Source: VRUE01 sp963702705 (GTDB lineage: Bacteria; Actinomycetota; Thermoleophilia; Solirubrobacterales; 70-9). Taken from it: 64,000 bases of DNA. Both the position numbers and the translations under genes were made by a program. Below the pieces are notes generated by a model, which made no database searches, was not told the DNA's origin, and saw nothing but the letters and a program-made list of their open reading frames with translations. Location: the NCBI GenBank assembly GCA_963702705.1, contig CAVPDR010000001.1:62001-126000 (forward strand). Direction: 5' to 3'. The number at the start of each line of letters is the position of its first letter. Position 1 is the first letter of the stretch. Below are positions 1 to 8,001 of the stretch, one piece after another.

Positions 1-1
1 G

Positions 2-451
2 GCGGCGGCGGTCTGGGCGGATCATCCGGGCGGCCTGGCCGACGTCGCCGCGGATCCAGGGCTCACACGGCGCCTGATCGACGAGACGCTGCGCTGGCTG
101 ACCCCGGTGATTCACCTGACGCGAATCCTCACCACCGAGGTCGAGGTCTCCGGACAGCGGCTTCCCAAGGGTGCAGGCGTGTGCCTCTGGAACATCTCCG
201 CGAACCGTGACGAGAGCGCCTTCGAGGACGCCGCCCACTTCAAGCCCGACCGCCCGCCTGGCCGCAACCTGGCCTTCGGTGCGGGACCCCAATACTGCCT
301 CGGCGCCGAAGTCGCTCGCACGCAGCTCGAGGTCCTGCTGGCCGGCCTCGTGCGGCGCGACCTTCGCTTCGAGCTCGCCGAGCCCCCGACCTGGATGCGG
401 TCCAACGCCGTCGCCGGGGTCGGAGCACTTCGCCTCCGCGTTCTCCGATAG
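2..451 (+). CDS. Cytochrome P450, C-terminal part (5' end outside window)
   Basis: The reading frame is open from the first bases of the window to a TAG at 449-451, so only the last ~149 residues are seen. Two P450 landmarks are present. ETLRW (about residues 29-33 of the visible part) is the K-helix ExxR motif. FGAGPQYCLG is the haem-binding FxxGxxxCxG loop whose Cys is the axial haem ligand. The order and spacing to the C-terminus fit a soluble bacterial P450 monooxygenase. The substrate cannot be inferred and no redox partner gene is visible. Confidence 0.93.
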   Translation, partial: AAAVWADHPGGLADVAADPGLTRRLIDETLRWLTPVIHLTRILTTEVEVSGQRLPKGAGVCLWNISANRDESAFEDAAHFKPDRPPGRNLAFGAGPQYCLGAEVARTQLEVLLAGLVRRDLRFELAEPPTWMRSNAVAGVGALRLRVLR

Positions 452-569
452 CGCCCCCCGCCATCGCCGGCGCGAGGTGGCCGCCGGCTACGGATGACGA
501 AAGCCGCGCCCGTGCGGGTGCGCCGGAGACATGTGAACGAGATGAAACCGCCGTGTCAACAGCTTGTGT

Positions 570-1019
570 CTAGGGCGGCGGCTGGCCCCAGGCGGTGGCA
601 ACCAGCGAGCGCGAGCCGCCGCGATCGCGGTGCTCGCAGAGGTAGATGCCCTGCCAGGTCCCAAGCGCCGGCCGGCCGTTGCTGAGCGGCAGCGTCAACG
701 AAGGGCCGAGCAGCGCCGCCTTGACGTGGGCCGGCATGTCGTCGTCGCCCTCCAGCGTGTGGGTCCAGTAGGGGGCGCGCTCGGGGACCGCGCGATCGAA
801 CCAGGCCTCGAAGTCGTGGCGCACCTCCGGCGAGGCGTTCTCGCTCAGGGCCAGCGAGGCGGAGGTGTGCTGGATCAGCAGGTGCAGCATCCCGACCGAG
901 ATCTCTCCCAGCTCGGGAAGGGCGTCGAGCACCTCCGCCGTGACCAGGTGGAAGCCGCGCGGGCGCGCCTGCAGCCGGACCTTTCGCTGAATCCACATCG
1001 GCGGGGCGATAAGTGTCAT
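570..1019 (-). CDS. YjbQ family protein (UPF0047)
   Basis: The product is 149 residues, a normal length for the YjbQ/UPF0047 family, some members of which have been reported to have thiamine-phosphate synthase activity. Family hallmarks are the LLIQHTSASLALSENA segment, the EGDDDMPAHVKAALLGPSLTLPL segment with its conserved His and Asp residues, and GTWQGIYLCEHR near the end. The start at 1019 has a GAGG just upstream. A second ATG at 998 (MWIQRKV) matches the usual family N-terminus and may be the real start. It is divergent from the small gene at 1059. The cellular role is unproven. Confidence 0.88.
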   Translation of the reverse strand: MTLIAPPMWIQRKVRLQARPRGFHLVTAEVLDALPELGEISVGMLHLLIQHTSASLALSENASPEVRHDFEAWFDRAVPERAPYWTHTLEGDDDMPAHVKAALLGPSLTLPLSNGRPALGTWQGIYLCEHRDRGGSRSLVATAWGQPPP

Positions 1020-1058
1020 CCTCGCATCGGAGAGAACCCCCCAGCCAAGGAGGACGAT

Positions 1059-1355
1059 ATGTACGTACGAGTGGCAACGTTCACGGGCGGCGACGGAGCA
1101 AAGGCCGCCGCCGAGATCAGGGAACGAGACGAGGCGGAGGGTGGACCGCCGCCTGGGCTGCCGGCGAAAAAGCTGCTGCTCCTCAACGACGCCGAGGGCA
1201 AGAAGACGCTGGCGATCGCCTTCTTCGAGAGCGAGGACGATTACCGCCAGGGCGACGAGACGCTGAACTCGATGTCGCCGCCGAGCGGAGAGAACACCAT
1301 GGGCGAGCGCGCCAGCGTGGAGAAGTTCGAGGTGGTGCTGGAGCTGGAGGCCTGA
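1059..1355 (+). CDS. Small conserved-type hypothetical protein (98 aa)
   Basis: This starts at ATG 1059 behind a strong Shine-Dalgarno (AAGGAGG at 1047-1053); an upstream in-frame extension lacks such a site. The protein begins MYVRVATFTGG, contains LLLLNDAEGKKTLAIAFFESEDDYRQGDETLNSM and ends KFEVVLELEA. This alternating beta/alpha pattern of about 100 residues, with an FFESEDDYRQ helix, resembles small ferredoxin-like/ABM-type dimeric alpha-beta barrel proteins. No catalytic motif is seen and no function is assigned. Confidence 0.75.
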   Translation: MYVRVATFTGGDGAKAAAEIRERDEAEGGPPPGLPAKKLLLLNDAEGKKTLAIAFFESEDDYRQGDETLNSMSPPSGENTMGERASVEKFEVVLELEA

Positions 1356-1386
1356 GCCGGGCGCTGTTTTCCTTTCTTGTCAGCCG

Positions 1387-1701
1387 ATGAGCTCTGCCGA
1401 AATCTCGATTACCGACAACCCCGGCGCGAAGCGCTATGAGATCTGGGTCGGCGATGAGCTCGCCGGCTTCCTGCAGTACCGGCTTCGGCAGGAGTCGATC
1501 GAGCTGGTGCACACGGAGATCGGCGAGGAGTTCGAGGGGCGGGGACTTGGCAGCCGCCTCATCTCGTTCGCCCTCGACGATGCGCGGGATCGGAGTCTGG
1601 CGGTGCTGCCGTTCTGCCCCTTTGTCAACGACTACGTGCGGCGGCACCGCGAGTACGTCAAGCTTGTGCCGGAGGGTCGGCGCACGGACTTTGAGCTCTG
1701 A
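1387..1701 (+). CDS. GNAT N-acetyltransferase, YjdJ type
   Basis: The product is 104 residues. The motif EEFEGRGLGSRLISFALDDAR contains the acetyl-CoA pyrophosphate-binding Q/RxxGxG/A loop as GRGLGS, followed by the CPFVNDYVRRHREY segment typical of the short YjdJ-type (COG2388) acetyltransferases. These are minimal GNAT domains, probably acting on small molecules or protein amines. The acceptor is unknown. The gene ends 3 bp before the convergent kinase-like gene. Confidence 0.85.
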   Translation: MSSAEISITDNPGAKRYEIWVGDELAGFLQYRLRQESIELVHTEIGEEFEGRGLGSRLISFALDDARDRSLAVLPFCPFVNDYVRRHREYVKLVPEGRRTDFEL

Positions 1702-1704
1702 CCC

Positions 1705-2250
1705 TCAGACCGCGAGGCGTCCGGCGGCAAGGGACTGCGCAACCAGGTCGGCCGCCTGCTCGGGGGTCGCGCCGCCCAAGTCGATGACGTTTTGCTCGAG
1801 CTCGCCGAGGTCCTCGAAGGCTCGCCAAAGCCGGTCGGCCACCTCGGGGTCGGCGAGCGGCTCGCGTTCGCGCCCCTGCGCCCGCGCCGCGCACAGGGAC
1901 GGCGACTCCCGCAGCACCGCGTAGGCAACCCGCTGCCCGGCGCCGTGAAGGGCATCGCGCAAGGGCTCGAGGAACCAGTCGGGGAACACGATGCCGTCGA
2001 CGATCGTGAAGTAGCCCGCCGCCGCGTAGCCGACCGCGGCCTCGCCGACGATCCGCATCACAGCCCGGTTCTGCTCGTGCGACTCGGGCTTCCACGGCTC
2101 GACGTATCCGGTACAGATGAAACGGAAGAACACGTCGGCCTCCAGATGGACGGCACGACGGGATCGGGCAGCGAGGATTCCGGCCGTCGTCGTCTTGCCG
2201 ACTCCCGGCGGCCCGGTGAGGATCAGAACTGCAGTCTCGCGCGAAGTCAT
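1705..2250 (-). CDS. P-loop kinase-like ATPase (AAA/zeta-like nucleotide-binding protein)
   Basis: The product is 181 residues and begins with a beta strand and a Walker A loop, LILTGPPGVGKTT (about residues 9-21), then HLEADVFF. This matches small P-loop kinases that phosphorylate low-molecular-weight substrates. The acidic VDG near residue 85 could be the Walker B/substrate-binding site, and AQGREREPLADPEVADRLWRAF looks like a lid segment. Chloramphenicol phosphotransferase-like and gluconate-kinase-like families share this layout. The substrate is not deducible. It is divergent from the frameshifted gene at 2305. Confidence 0.8.
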   Translation of the reverse strand: MTSRETAVLILTGPPGVGKTTTAGILAARSRRAVHLEADVFFRFICTGYVEPWKPESHEQNRAVMRIVGEAAVGYAAAGYFTIVDGIVFPDWFLEPLRDALHGAGQRVAYAVLRESPSLCAARAQGREREPLADPEVADRLWRAFEDLGELEQNVIDLGGATPEQAADLVAQSLAAGRLAV

Positions 2251-2304
2251 CCGGAGTGCGACGTTAACGCGTCACCGCGGGTTCAAATAGCGTCACTCGA
2301 TTCG

Positions 2305-3317
2305 ATGATTCCGATCGCCCTCCTGATTCCGGCCTTGGGTTCCGCGGTCAAGCTGCTCACCGGCGGGTCTCCAAGCCAAGCCGAGTGGAACAGCCAGGTC
2401 ACCGGCATCCTCTCCGCGCTGCTCGCCCAGCGCGACGAGACGAACGCGACCCTGAGCCGGATCGAGGCAAAGCTCGAAGGGTTGGCGCTGCAGGACTTCA
2501 AGCACTCCTACGGCATGGCCCTGAGCCTGCTCGACGAAGCGAAGCCGGCGCACCGCGATCCCGCCGAACGCGAACGGATGTTGGCGGGGGCCCGACTGCG
2601 ACATAGCGATGCAGCGGGCCGCCGACTGCTGCTTCGCCGCCCTCATACAGGTGACCAACGAGTGGTCGCCACTTCGCGGCAACCCCCAGTTCCTCGCTCA
2701 GGTCGAGAAGCTCGAGACCGGGGTCGACCGCCTCGGCCAGCTCTTCGTCGGGCATCGCTCGGAGCGGATCGAGGCCGCCGCCCGCCTGCCTTCCAGAGCA
2801 CTTTGCCGAGACCGGCCTAAAGCTGATCGTCGACCTCGAAACGGGAAGAAGCGCACGGCTGGGGGCATTCGACGTGGGGGTTCTGACGACGAAGGCTTTG
2901 CTACGGGCGCCCGTAATCGGAGTGGGAACGACGCTGCTGGACATCGAGCTCGCCCTTGCCAACAAGAACGACAGCGAGCAGCGCTTCCGGCTGCTTGGGC
3001 TCAACGAGCGGCAGCTGGAATACCCGAAGGCGAGCGGAGGCGCGCCGCAGCCGGCTCCTCACCTCCAAGACGATTTGGGCTGGAGCTGGAATTTCCCTCT
3101 GGAAGAGGAAGTAAACCGAGGCGACGGTCACCCGCCACTGTCCGGCCGGGGACTTATGGCAAACGGCTTGTACGCCCCCAAGGGAGGAACGATCCTGCTC
3201 GGGCCGGGGCAGTCCGGGCGCGGGTGGGTCCGTGTCGGCATCAAGGGAACGCCCGCGGCGATCGCCCTCCTACTTCAGGACAAGGCGAAGCACGTTCAGT
3301 TCATTCGCACCCTCTGA
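2305..3317 (+). pseudogene. Frameshifted gene of unknown function (two +1 shifts)
   Basis: Coherent coding sequence runs through three frames. Frame 1 from ATG 2305 (MIPIALLIPALGSAVKLL...) breaks near a G-run at 2586-2590. Frame 2 continues (AMQRAADCCFAALIQVTNEW...) to about 2788. Frame 0 takes over (PEHFAETGLKLIVDLETG...) to the stop at 3317. The total, 1013 bp, is exactly two bases more than a 337-codon gene, so two single-base insertions explain everything. The restored protein (336 aa) has an N-terminal hydrophobic segment, a helical middle (SRIEAKLEGLALQDF) and a C-terminal beta-rich domain. I do not recognise the family. This is either a recent pseudogene or an assembly error. Confidence 0.7.
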
Positions 3318-3452
3318 CTTTCCCCCGTCGCAGGTGGAGCTCGCGCTCGCCGGGGTTTTGGCATGGCGGCCTGACGAAGTCTTTACCCGATTTTGACCTG
3401 GCGGCAAGGTTCGGCCGCCATCGTGGGGACACCCCAACGAAGGAGGCTCCCA

Positions 3453-3641
3453 ATGCCCCAGATCCTCGTAGTTGCCGATCCTCCCCAGGACGCCCCCAGC
3501 ACCGTCGTCTACCGCGAGCGGATCAGCACCAGCGACCTCGAGTCCGACCACTTCTCCGGCCAGCTGGTCGAGCGGGTCGGCTGGGCGGTCCTCGACGCCG
3601 ATCAGCTCGAGCACAGAGGCGACAGCTCAAAGTCGAGCTAG
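3453..3641 (+). CDS. Small hypothetical protein (62 aa)
   Basis: The ATG at 3453 follows AAGGAGG at 3442-3448 with good spacing; the in-frame upstream GTG/ATG options lack a ribosome site. The product begins MPQILVVADPPQD, then VVYRERISTSDLESDHFSGQLVERVGWAVLDAD, and ends with a Ser/Lys tail. A beta strand followed by a mostly polar amphipathic helix is plausible. No family is recognised. The strong ribosome site and coding-like composition support a real gene. Confidence 0.65.
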   Translation: MPQILVVADPPQDAPSTVVYRERISTSDLESDHFSGQLVERVGWAVLDADQLEHRGDSSKSS

Positions 3642-3649
3642 CCATGCGC

Positions 3650-3682
3650 CTGACATAAGGGCGGGGAGTCCGTTTCCGCAAC
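3650..3682 (+). promoter_or_regulatory. Candidate ECF-sigma promoter upstream of the sigma gene
   Basis: The sequence CCTGACATAAGG then, after a G-rich spacer, CCGTTTC lies about 50-80 bp upstream of the sigma start codon. A very similar arrangement (CCTGACACAAG ... CCGTTTC) occurs at 5206-5233 before the small-membrane-protein operon. TGACA and CGTTTC are separated by 15 and 16 bp in the two copies. Autoregulation is common for ECF sigmas, so these may be the target promoters of this sigma. This is inferred from sequence similarity only. Confidence 0.45.
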
Positions 3683-3729
3683 GAGTGGACTTCGAACGCC
3701 TACCCTGAAGGGATGTCCGTCGATGAACG

Positions 3730-5202
3730 TTGCGCTCGAGCGTGATCGGGACAGCGCCCTCCCGCCTGCTTCCAGACGCTGCGATCGCGCGCCGCGCCGC
3801 GGACGGCGACGAGCGTGCCTTCGCGGCGATCTTCGAGCGCTACCACCAGGATCTCTACCGCTACTGCGCGGCGATGCTCGGCAACGCCGAGGACGCCCAC
3901 GACGCGGTGCAGAACACGATGCTCAAGGTCCTCCAGGCGCTGCCGGGCGAGAGGCGCGAGTTGAAGTTGAAGGCGTGGCTCTACCGCATCGCCCACAACG
4001 AGGCGATCGACCTGATCCGGGCGAGGAGGGAAGGCGAGCCGATCGACGCCGAGGCCTTGGCCGGAGCCGGCGGACCGGCCGAGCAAGCCGAAGCCCGGGC
4101 CCGCCTTCAGCAGTTGATCGCCGACATCGCCGAGCTTCCGCCCCGGCAGCGCGGCGCGCTGGTCATGCGGGAGATGAACGGCCTCAGCTACGAGCAGATC
4201 GGCGAGGCGCTGGAGACCTCGCCGGCGGTCGCGCGACAGACGATCTACGAGGCGCGTCTGAGCCTGCGCCAAATGAGCGAGGGGCGTGAGATGCCCTGCG
4301 AGGAGGTGATGCGGGCGATCTCCGACGACGACGGTCGCGTCCTGCGCCGCCGCGACATCCGCGCCCATCTGCACCGTTGCGAGAGCTGCAGGACGTTCCG
4401 GGCCCAGATAGCCGACCGGCGGCAGGAGTTCGCCGCCCTCGCCCCCCTGCCACTGGCGGCGTCGGCGGGGATCCTCCAGGGCCTCCTCGGCAGCGGAGCA
4501 GCGGGCGGCACAAGCGCTGCCGGGGGTGCGGCGGGCGTCGCCGCCGGCAAGGTCCTGGTCGGCTCGACCGCGATCAAATCGGCGGCGGCCGTCCTCGCCG
4601 TCTCGGCTGTAGGGGTCGTCGCCGCTGACCGCGGCGGCGTGATCGACCTCGGCGTCGGCAATCGCCAGAGTGCGCCCGCCAAGACGGCGCCCGAGGCCGA
4701 CCGCGAGGGAGGCGCAGCGGCTGCACCGGCGACGCACGCGGGGTCCGTCGCCGCCGGTGTCCGCGCCGCAGCCCGGCGACAGCAGCGGATCCGGCGCGCG
4801 GTCGACCAGGGCTTGAAGGCGGCCTCCGCCAAGCGAGCGGCCCACGTGGCGCACACGCCCGCAACGGCGGCGGAACCGGAGGCGCAGTCGAACGGAAAGC
4901 AACTCGGCCACACGAAGGGCCCCGACCACGGCACGGCCGCCGCCAAGCCCGAACACCCCACCAAGGGCACGAAGAGCCCGGGTAAGGCGCCGCCGGGGAA
5001 GGCCAAGGGCGCCGGGCACAGTGAGCATTCCAGCGCCGGGAAAGCCAAGGGCAAGCCGGCCGTCAAGCCCCATCCCGCCCATCCGCAACACCCGGTTCAC
5101 CCCGAAAAGCCGTCGCCGCCCGCAGCGCCCGAAACGGAAGCCGAACCTGCCGCCGGCGCCGAAGCCGGCGAAGGCGCGCCCGGCAAACCACCCGCCGAAT
5201 AG
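3730..5202 (+). CDS. ECF sigma factor fused to a zinc-finger/membrane-type C-terminal extension
   Basis: Residues about 20-90 are sigma region 2 (DERAFAAIFERYHQDLYRY, AEDAHDAVQNTMLKVLQAL, KAWLYRIAHNEAIDLIR). Residues about 125-185 are region 4 with a helix-turn-helix (LPPRQRGALVMREMNGLSYEQIGEALE). Instead of stopping near 190, the protein continues with HLHRCESCRTFR, a zinc-binding HxxxCxxC like that of ZAS anti-sigma factors. It then has a hydrophobic Ala/Val segment (about 275-300) and a ~180-residue Ala/Pro/Lys/His-rich tail. One polypeptide thus has sigma, anti-sigma-like and possible membrane parts. A TGA at 3724 blocks upstream extension, so the start is TTG 3730 or GTG 3742. A candidate autoregulated promoter lies at 3650-3682. 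Confidence 0.9.
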   Translation: MRSSVIGTAPSRLLPDAAIARRAADGDERAFAAIFERYHQDLYRYCAAMLGNAEDAHDAVQNTMLKVLQALPGERRELKLKAWLYRIAHNEAIDLIRARREGEPIDAEALAGAGGPAEQAEARARLQQLIADIAELPPRQRGALVMREMNGLSYEQIGEALETSPAVARQTIYEARLSLRQMSEGREMPCEEVMRAISDDDGRVLRRRDIRAHLHRCESCRTFRAQIADRRQEFAALAPLPLAASAGILQGLLGSGAAGGTSAAGGAAGVAAGKVLVGSTAIKSAAAVLAVSAVGVVAADRGGVIDLGVGNRQSAPAKTAPEADREGGAAAAPATHAGSVAAGVRAAARRQQRIRRAVDQGLKAASAKRAAHVAHTPATAAEPEAQSNGKQLGHTKGPDHGTAAAKPEHPTKGTKSPGKAPPGKAKGAGHSEHSSAGKAKGKPAVKPHPAHPQHPVHPEKPSPPAAPETEAEPAAGAEAGEGAPGKPPAE

Positions 5203-5205
5203 AGC

Positions 5206-5236
5206 CTGACACAAGCGGGGGCCATCCCGTTTCTCC
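5206..5236 (+). promoter_or_regulatory. Second copy of the candidate ECF promoter motif
   Basis: CCTGACACAAG, a G-run spacer and CCGTTTC match the motif upstream of the sigma gene at 3650-3682. The site is about 75-100 bp before the GTG start of the 44-residue membrane peptide at 5307, and would drive the 5307-5977 operon. It begins immediately after the sigma stop codon. Confidence 0.4.
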
Positions 5237-5306
5237 TACAGCCGATCGGGTACTGACTCCTCACGGTTGGTTCAGCACGTCAATCCAAACTAGGAAAGGA
5301 CACGCT

Positions 5307-5441
5307 GTGGTTGGAGCAATCATCGGACTGCTCATCATCGTCGCGATCGTTCTCGTTCTGCTCAAGGTTGCCGTTGCCGGAGGAATCCTCGGGCTGATCG
5401 CGATCGTGCTGTTGATCCTGCTCCTGCTGGGGCGTCTCTGA
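5307..5441 (+). CDS. Small hydrophobic membrane peptide (44 aa)
   Basis: The start is GTG 5307 behind a GGAAAGG ribosome site, and the stop TGA (5439-5441) overlaps the ATG of the next gene by one base. The product is almost entirely hydrophobic (VVGAIIGLLIIVAIVLVLL, then GILGLIAIVLLILLLL, ending GRL), which fits one long or two short membrane helices. Translational coupling to the DUF6458 gene supports a real gene. The function is unknown; a membrane-stress role is possible given the sigma gene upstream. Confidence 0.7.
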   Translation: MVGAIIGLLIIVAIVLVLLKVAVAGGILGLIAIVLLILLLLGRL

Positions 5442-5686
5442 TGACGATCGCGGGCTCCATATTCCTGATCGCGGTCGGGGCGATCCTGCGCTTTGCGACG
5501 AACGTCCGCGTCGCTCACGTCAGCCTCGACACAGTGGGTCTGATCCTGATGATCGCCGGGGCCGCCGGCCTGATCCTCGGCTTCATCCAGCAGCGGATGT
5601 GGGCTCGCCGGACTGCGGCCGTCGCCCCGGTTGAGCGCGTTGCCCCGGTCGAAGAGCGAGAAATCCCACCCGAACGCCGCTACTAG
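5441..5686 (+). CDS. DUF6458-type membrane protein (81 aa)
   Basis: The product has two membrane helices (IAGSIFLIAVGAILRFA and LDTVGLILMIAGAAGLILGFI) around a short polar link with NVRVAHVSLDTVG, then a charged tail (VERVAPVEEREIPPERRY). The G-x-F-L-I-A-x-G-A-I-L-x-F-A-x-N pattern is characteristic of the actinobacterial DUF6458 family. Its function is not known. It overlaps the 44-residue peptide gene by one base and is followed after 18 bp by another small membrane protein, so the three are probably one operon. Confidence 0.85.
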   Translation: MTIAGSIFLIAVGAILRFATNVRVAHVSLDTVGLILMIAGAAGLILGFIQQRMWARRTAAVAPVERVAPVEEREIPPERRY

Positions 5687-5704
5687 CCAGGAGAGGAACT
5701 CGAA

Positions 5705-5977
5705 ATGTCCACAGCCCTCATCGTGATCGTCGTCGTCGCCCTCGTCGTGGTGGGCTTGGTACTCGCCGCTGCCGCCCGTCGCAACCGCGAGCGCCGGGTC
5801 GAGAAAGTCCAGACCCGGGCGATGCAAGACGACGCCGCCCACCACCGCGAGCAGGCGCAACAGGCTCGAAGTGAGGCAGAGCTGGCCGAGGAGCGGGCGA
5901 AGCGAACGGCAGCGGAGGCCGACCTGAACGAACGCAAGGCCGACCAGCGGGAGCGCGAGCTCGAAGAGCGGAGCTGA
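5705..5977 (+). CDS. Membrane-anchored coiled-coil protein (90 aa)
   Basis: An N-terminal membrane helix (residues about 4-23, ALIVIVVVALVVVGLVLAAA) precedes a strongly charged helical region rich in Arg, Glu, Gln and Ala (RRVEKVQTRAMQDD, REQAQQARSEAELAEERAKR). The latter should form a cytoplasmic coiled coil. The ribosome site AGGAGAGG lies at about 5690-5697. It is the last gene of the small membrane-protein operon. No enzymatic motif is present; a scaffold or envelope-stress role is possible. Confidence 0.78.
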   Translation: MSTALIVIVVVALVVVGLVLAAAARRNRERRVEKVQTRAMQDDAAHHREQAQQARSEAELAEERAKRTAAEADLNERKADQRERELEERS

Positions 5978-5993
5978 GCGATCCTTCGGCAGC

Positions 5994-6236
5994 TCAGGCC
6001 TGGTTCTGGCGCCGCTCGTCGCGGCGGTGGCGGCGGATCAGCGGGGCCACGTAGCCGATCAGGGCACCAATTGCGACCGCCGCCAACAGGGTGACGATCA
6101 GCGGCGCGTCGAGGGTGGCGAAGAGAACGTCGACCTTCACCTGCTGGGAGTTCTGCAGGGCGACGATGACCACCAATGCGACCAGGACGCCGACGGTCCA
6201 GGCGCGCCAGTTGACCGGCTTGCTCTCCTTGTCCAT
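5994..6236 (-). CDS. LapA/DUF1049-like small membrane protein
   Basis: The product is 80 residues with two membrane helices (WTVGVLVALVVIVALQNSQQV and APLIVTLLAAVAIGALIGYV) and a basic C-terminus (IRRHRRDERRQNQA). The LQNSQ-V-V-LF-----PL motif between the helices is diagnostic of the lipopolysaccharide-assembly-protein-A domain family (DUF1049). In Gram-negatives LapA links to LPS assembly; in actinobacteria the role is unclear. It is convergent with the small membrane-protein operon. Confidence 0.83.
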   Translation of the reverse strand: MDKESKPVNWRAWTVGVLVALVVIVALQNSQQVKVDVLFATLDAPLIVTLLAAVAIGALIGYVAPLIRRHRRDERRQNQA

Positions 6237-6346
6237 ATCCCTCTATATGAGCAGACCAGCCAGAAGCCTGCCATTGCGTTCGCCGTCGCTGTTTGTTAGA
6301 ACAGCGCACTATTAGAAATTTCTTTTTTTAATAGAAGGGAATACAG
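6237..6346. promoter_or_regulatory. AT-rich divergent promoter region
   Basis: This gap separates LapA-like (-) from the haem-peroxidase gene (+). It contains a striking AT-rich block including the palindrome AGAAATTTCT (6314-6323), then a T-run and AATAGAAGGG leading to the ATG. TTAGAA occurs twice, at 6296-6301 and 6312-6317, 16 bp apart. In such GC-rich DNA this marks the likely promoter/operator of the redox operon. CCCTCTATATGAGCAG at 6239-6254 resembles an IS982 end found at 27.2/28.2 kb. Confidence 0.45.
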
Positions 6347-7987
6347 ATGGAAAGTCCGGCTGCGACGACGCCCGTTAAACCATCCTTCCACGGCGCGCTG
6401 CCGCCGCGGGGACTCGAAGGCACACCGTCCTCGTCGGTTTCGACCGGCCGCTTCGGGCGAATGTTCCGTCACCTCCCCGGCTACTCACCGGCGGACGACT
6501 CGCTGGGCAAGCTCGGCGAGGCGATGATCCAGGAGCTCGAGGACGGCAAGCTCGACAAGCCGCTGGGGGAGGATGACGACGACGAGAACACCGCGACACG
6601 GGACGACGGCTCGCTGCGACTGCCGGCCGGTTACACGTATTTCGGCCAGTTCGTCGACCACGACATCACCTTCGACCCGGCCTCCAGCCTGACCCGGCAG
6701 AACGATCCCGACGGGCTGACCGACTTCCGCACCCCGCGCTTTGACCTCGACTCCGTCTACGGCAGGGGTCCGGCCGATCAGCCCTACCTCTACGAGAAGG
6801 ACGAAGTCCACCTCGCTCTGGGCAAATCGCTTTCCGCCGACGAAAAGGCGCCCACCGCCGGGCCCGACCTGCAGCGCAACGCCAACGGGCGCGCGATCGT
6901 CGGCGACCCGCGCAACGACGAGAACCTGATCGTCTCCCAGCTGCAGGCCACGGTGACCAAGTTCCACAACGCCGTCGTCGATCGCGTCGGAAACCAGGCG
7001 GGGCACCTCGCCGCGGACGAAGTCTTCAAGCTCGCCCAGCGGGAAGTGCGCTGGCACTACCAGTGGGTTGTGGTCCACGACTTCCTCCCACGCCTGGTCG
7101 GCCAGGAGGTGGTCGACGACATCCTGCCGCCGGAAACGTACGCGGTGCCCTTAGGGCAGGCCACCGGCGTCCCCGTTCCGCGGCTGCGCTTCTACAGCTG
7201 GACCGATCAGCCCTACATGCCGGTCGAGTTCTCCGTCGCCGCCTACCGCTTCGGCCACTCGATGGCGCGGCCGAGCTACCTGATCAACGAGGTCGCGAAG
7301 ACCGATCCGGAAGTACCCAACGCCTCGCGCATTCCACTCTTCTCGCTGAGCGACGAGCCGAAGCAATCGCTGAACGGCTTCCGTCCGCTCCCAGGCGACT
7401 GGGGAGTCCAGTGGCGCTTCCTTTTGCCCGGGATCGAGGACGGCCTCGACCCCGACTCGCGCCTTCCCCAACCGAGTTACAAGATCGACGCGCAGCTTTC
7501 CCACCCGCTCGGCGAATTGCCTGACTCGACCGCAAAAGCGGGGCCGATCGGGCAGGGCCTGGCCGAAAAACTGGCCAAGGACCTGGCGGTGCGCAACCTG
7601 ATCCGCGGAAAGTACATGGGTCTCCCAGCCGGCCAGGACGTCGCCCGCGCGATGGGCGTCGAGCCGCTCGGCGAGGAAGAGCTGTTCAGCGGAATCGAGC
7701 TCGACCCGGAGGTGAAGGAGGACCTGAAAGGGCGCGCCCCGCTTTGGTACTACGTACTCAAGGAGGCTGAGGTGAGGGCTGAATCGGCCCACCTCGGCCC
7801 GGTCGGCGGGCGCATCGTCGCCGAGGTCCTGATCGGCCTGCTCGCCGGCGACCCGCTCTCCTACCTGGGCGTGCAGCCGGGCTGGACGCCGACCTTCGGC
7901 GAAGCCGGGAAATTCACCCTCAGCGACCTGGTCAACATCGCGGTCCCGGCGCCCGACCTGCCGCTACCACCTCCCTACGCACCGTAG
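6347..7987 (+). CDS. Animal-type haem peroxidase family protein
   Basis: The product (546 aa) has the peroxidase-cyclooxygenase superfamily landmarks in order. YTYFGQFVDHDITFDP near residue 105 holds the distal His with the Ca-binding Asp. GDPRNDEN near residue 188 matches the catalytic-Arg GDxRxNE region, followed by FHNAVVD. AAYRFGHSMARPSY near residue 304 has the proximal haem-ligating His. The enzyme should use peroxide to oxidise organic or halide substrates. No signal peptide is evident. It is followed 14 bp later by a GMC oxidoreductase and then an FAD lactone-oxidase-like gene, oxidases that could supply peroxide. The substrate is unknown. Confidence 0.92.
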   Translation: MESPAATTPVKPSFHGALPPRGLEGTPSSSVSTGRFGRMFRHLPGYSPADDSLGKLGEAMIQELEDGKLDKPLGEDDDDENTATRDDGSLRLPAGYTYFGQFVDHDITFDPASSLTRQNDPDGLTDFRTPRFDLDSVYGRGPADQPYLYEKDEVHLALGKSLSADEKAPTAGPDLQRNANGRAIVGDPRNDENLIVSQLQATVTKFHNAVVDRVGNQAGHLAADEVFKLAQREVRWHYQWVVVHDFLPRLVGQEVVDDILPPETYAVPLGQATGVPVPRLRFYSWTDQPYMPVEFSVAAYRFGHSMARPSYLINEVAKTDPEVPNASRIPLFSLSDEPKQSLNGFRPLPGDWGVQWRFLLPGIEDGLDPDSRLPQPSYKIDAQLSHPLGELPDSTAKAGPIGQGLAEKLAKDLAVRNLIRGKYMGLPAGQDVARAMGVEPLGEEELFSGIELDPEVKEDLKGRAPLWYYVLKEAEVRAESAHLGPVGGRIVAEVLIGLLAGDPLSYLGVQPGWTPTFGEAGKFTLSDLVNIAVPAPDLPLPPPYAP

Positions 7988-8001
7988 GGAGGTGGATCGC
8001 G

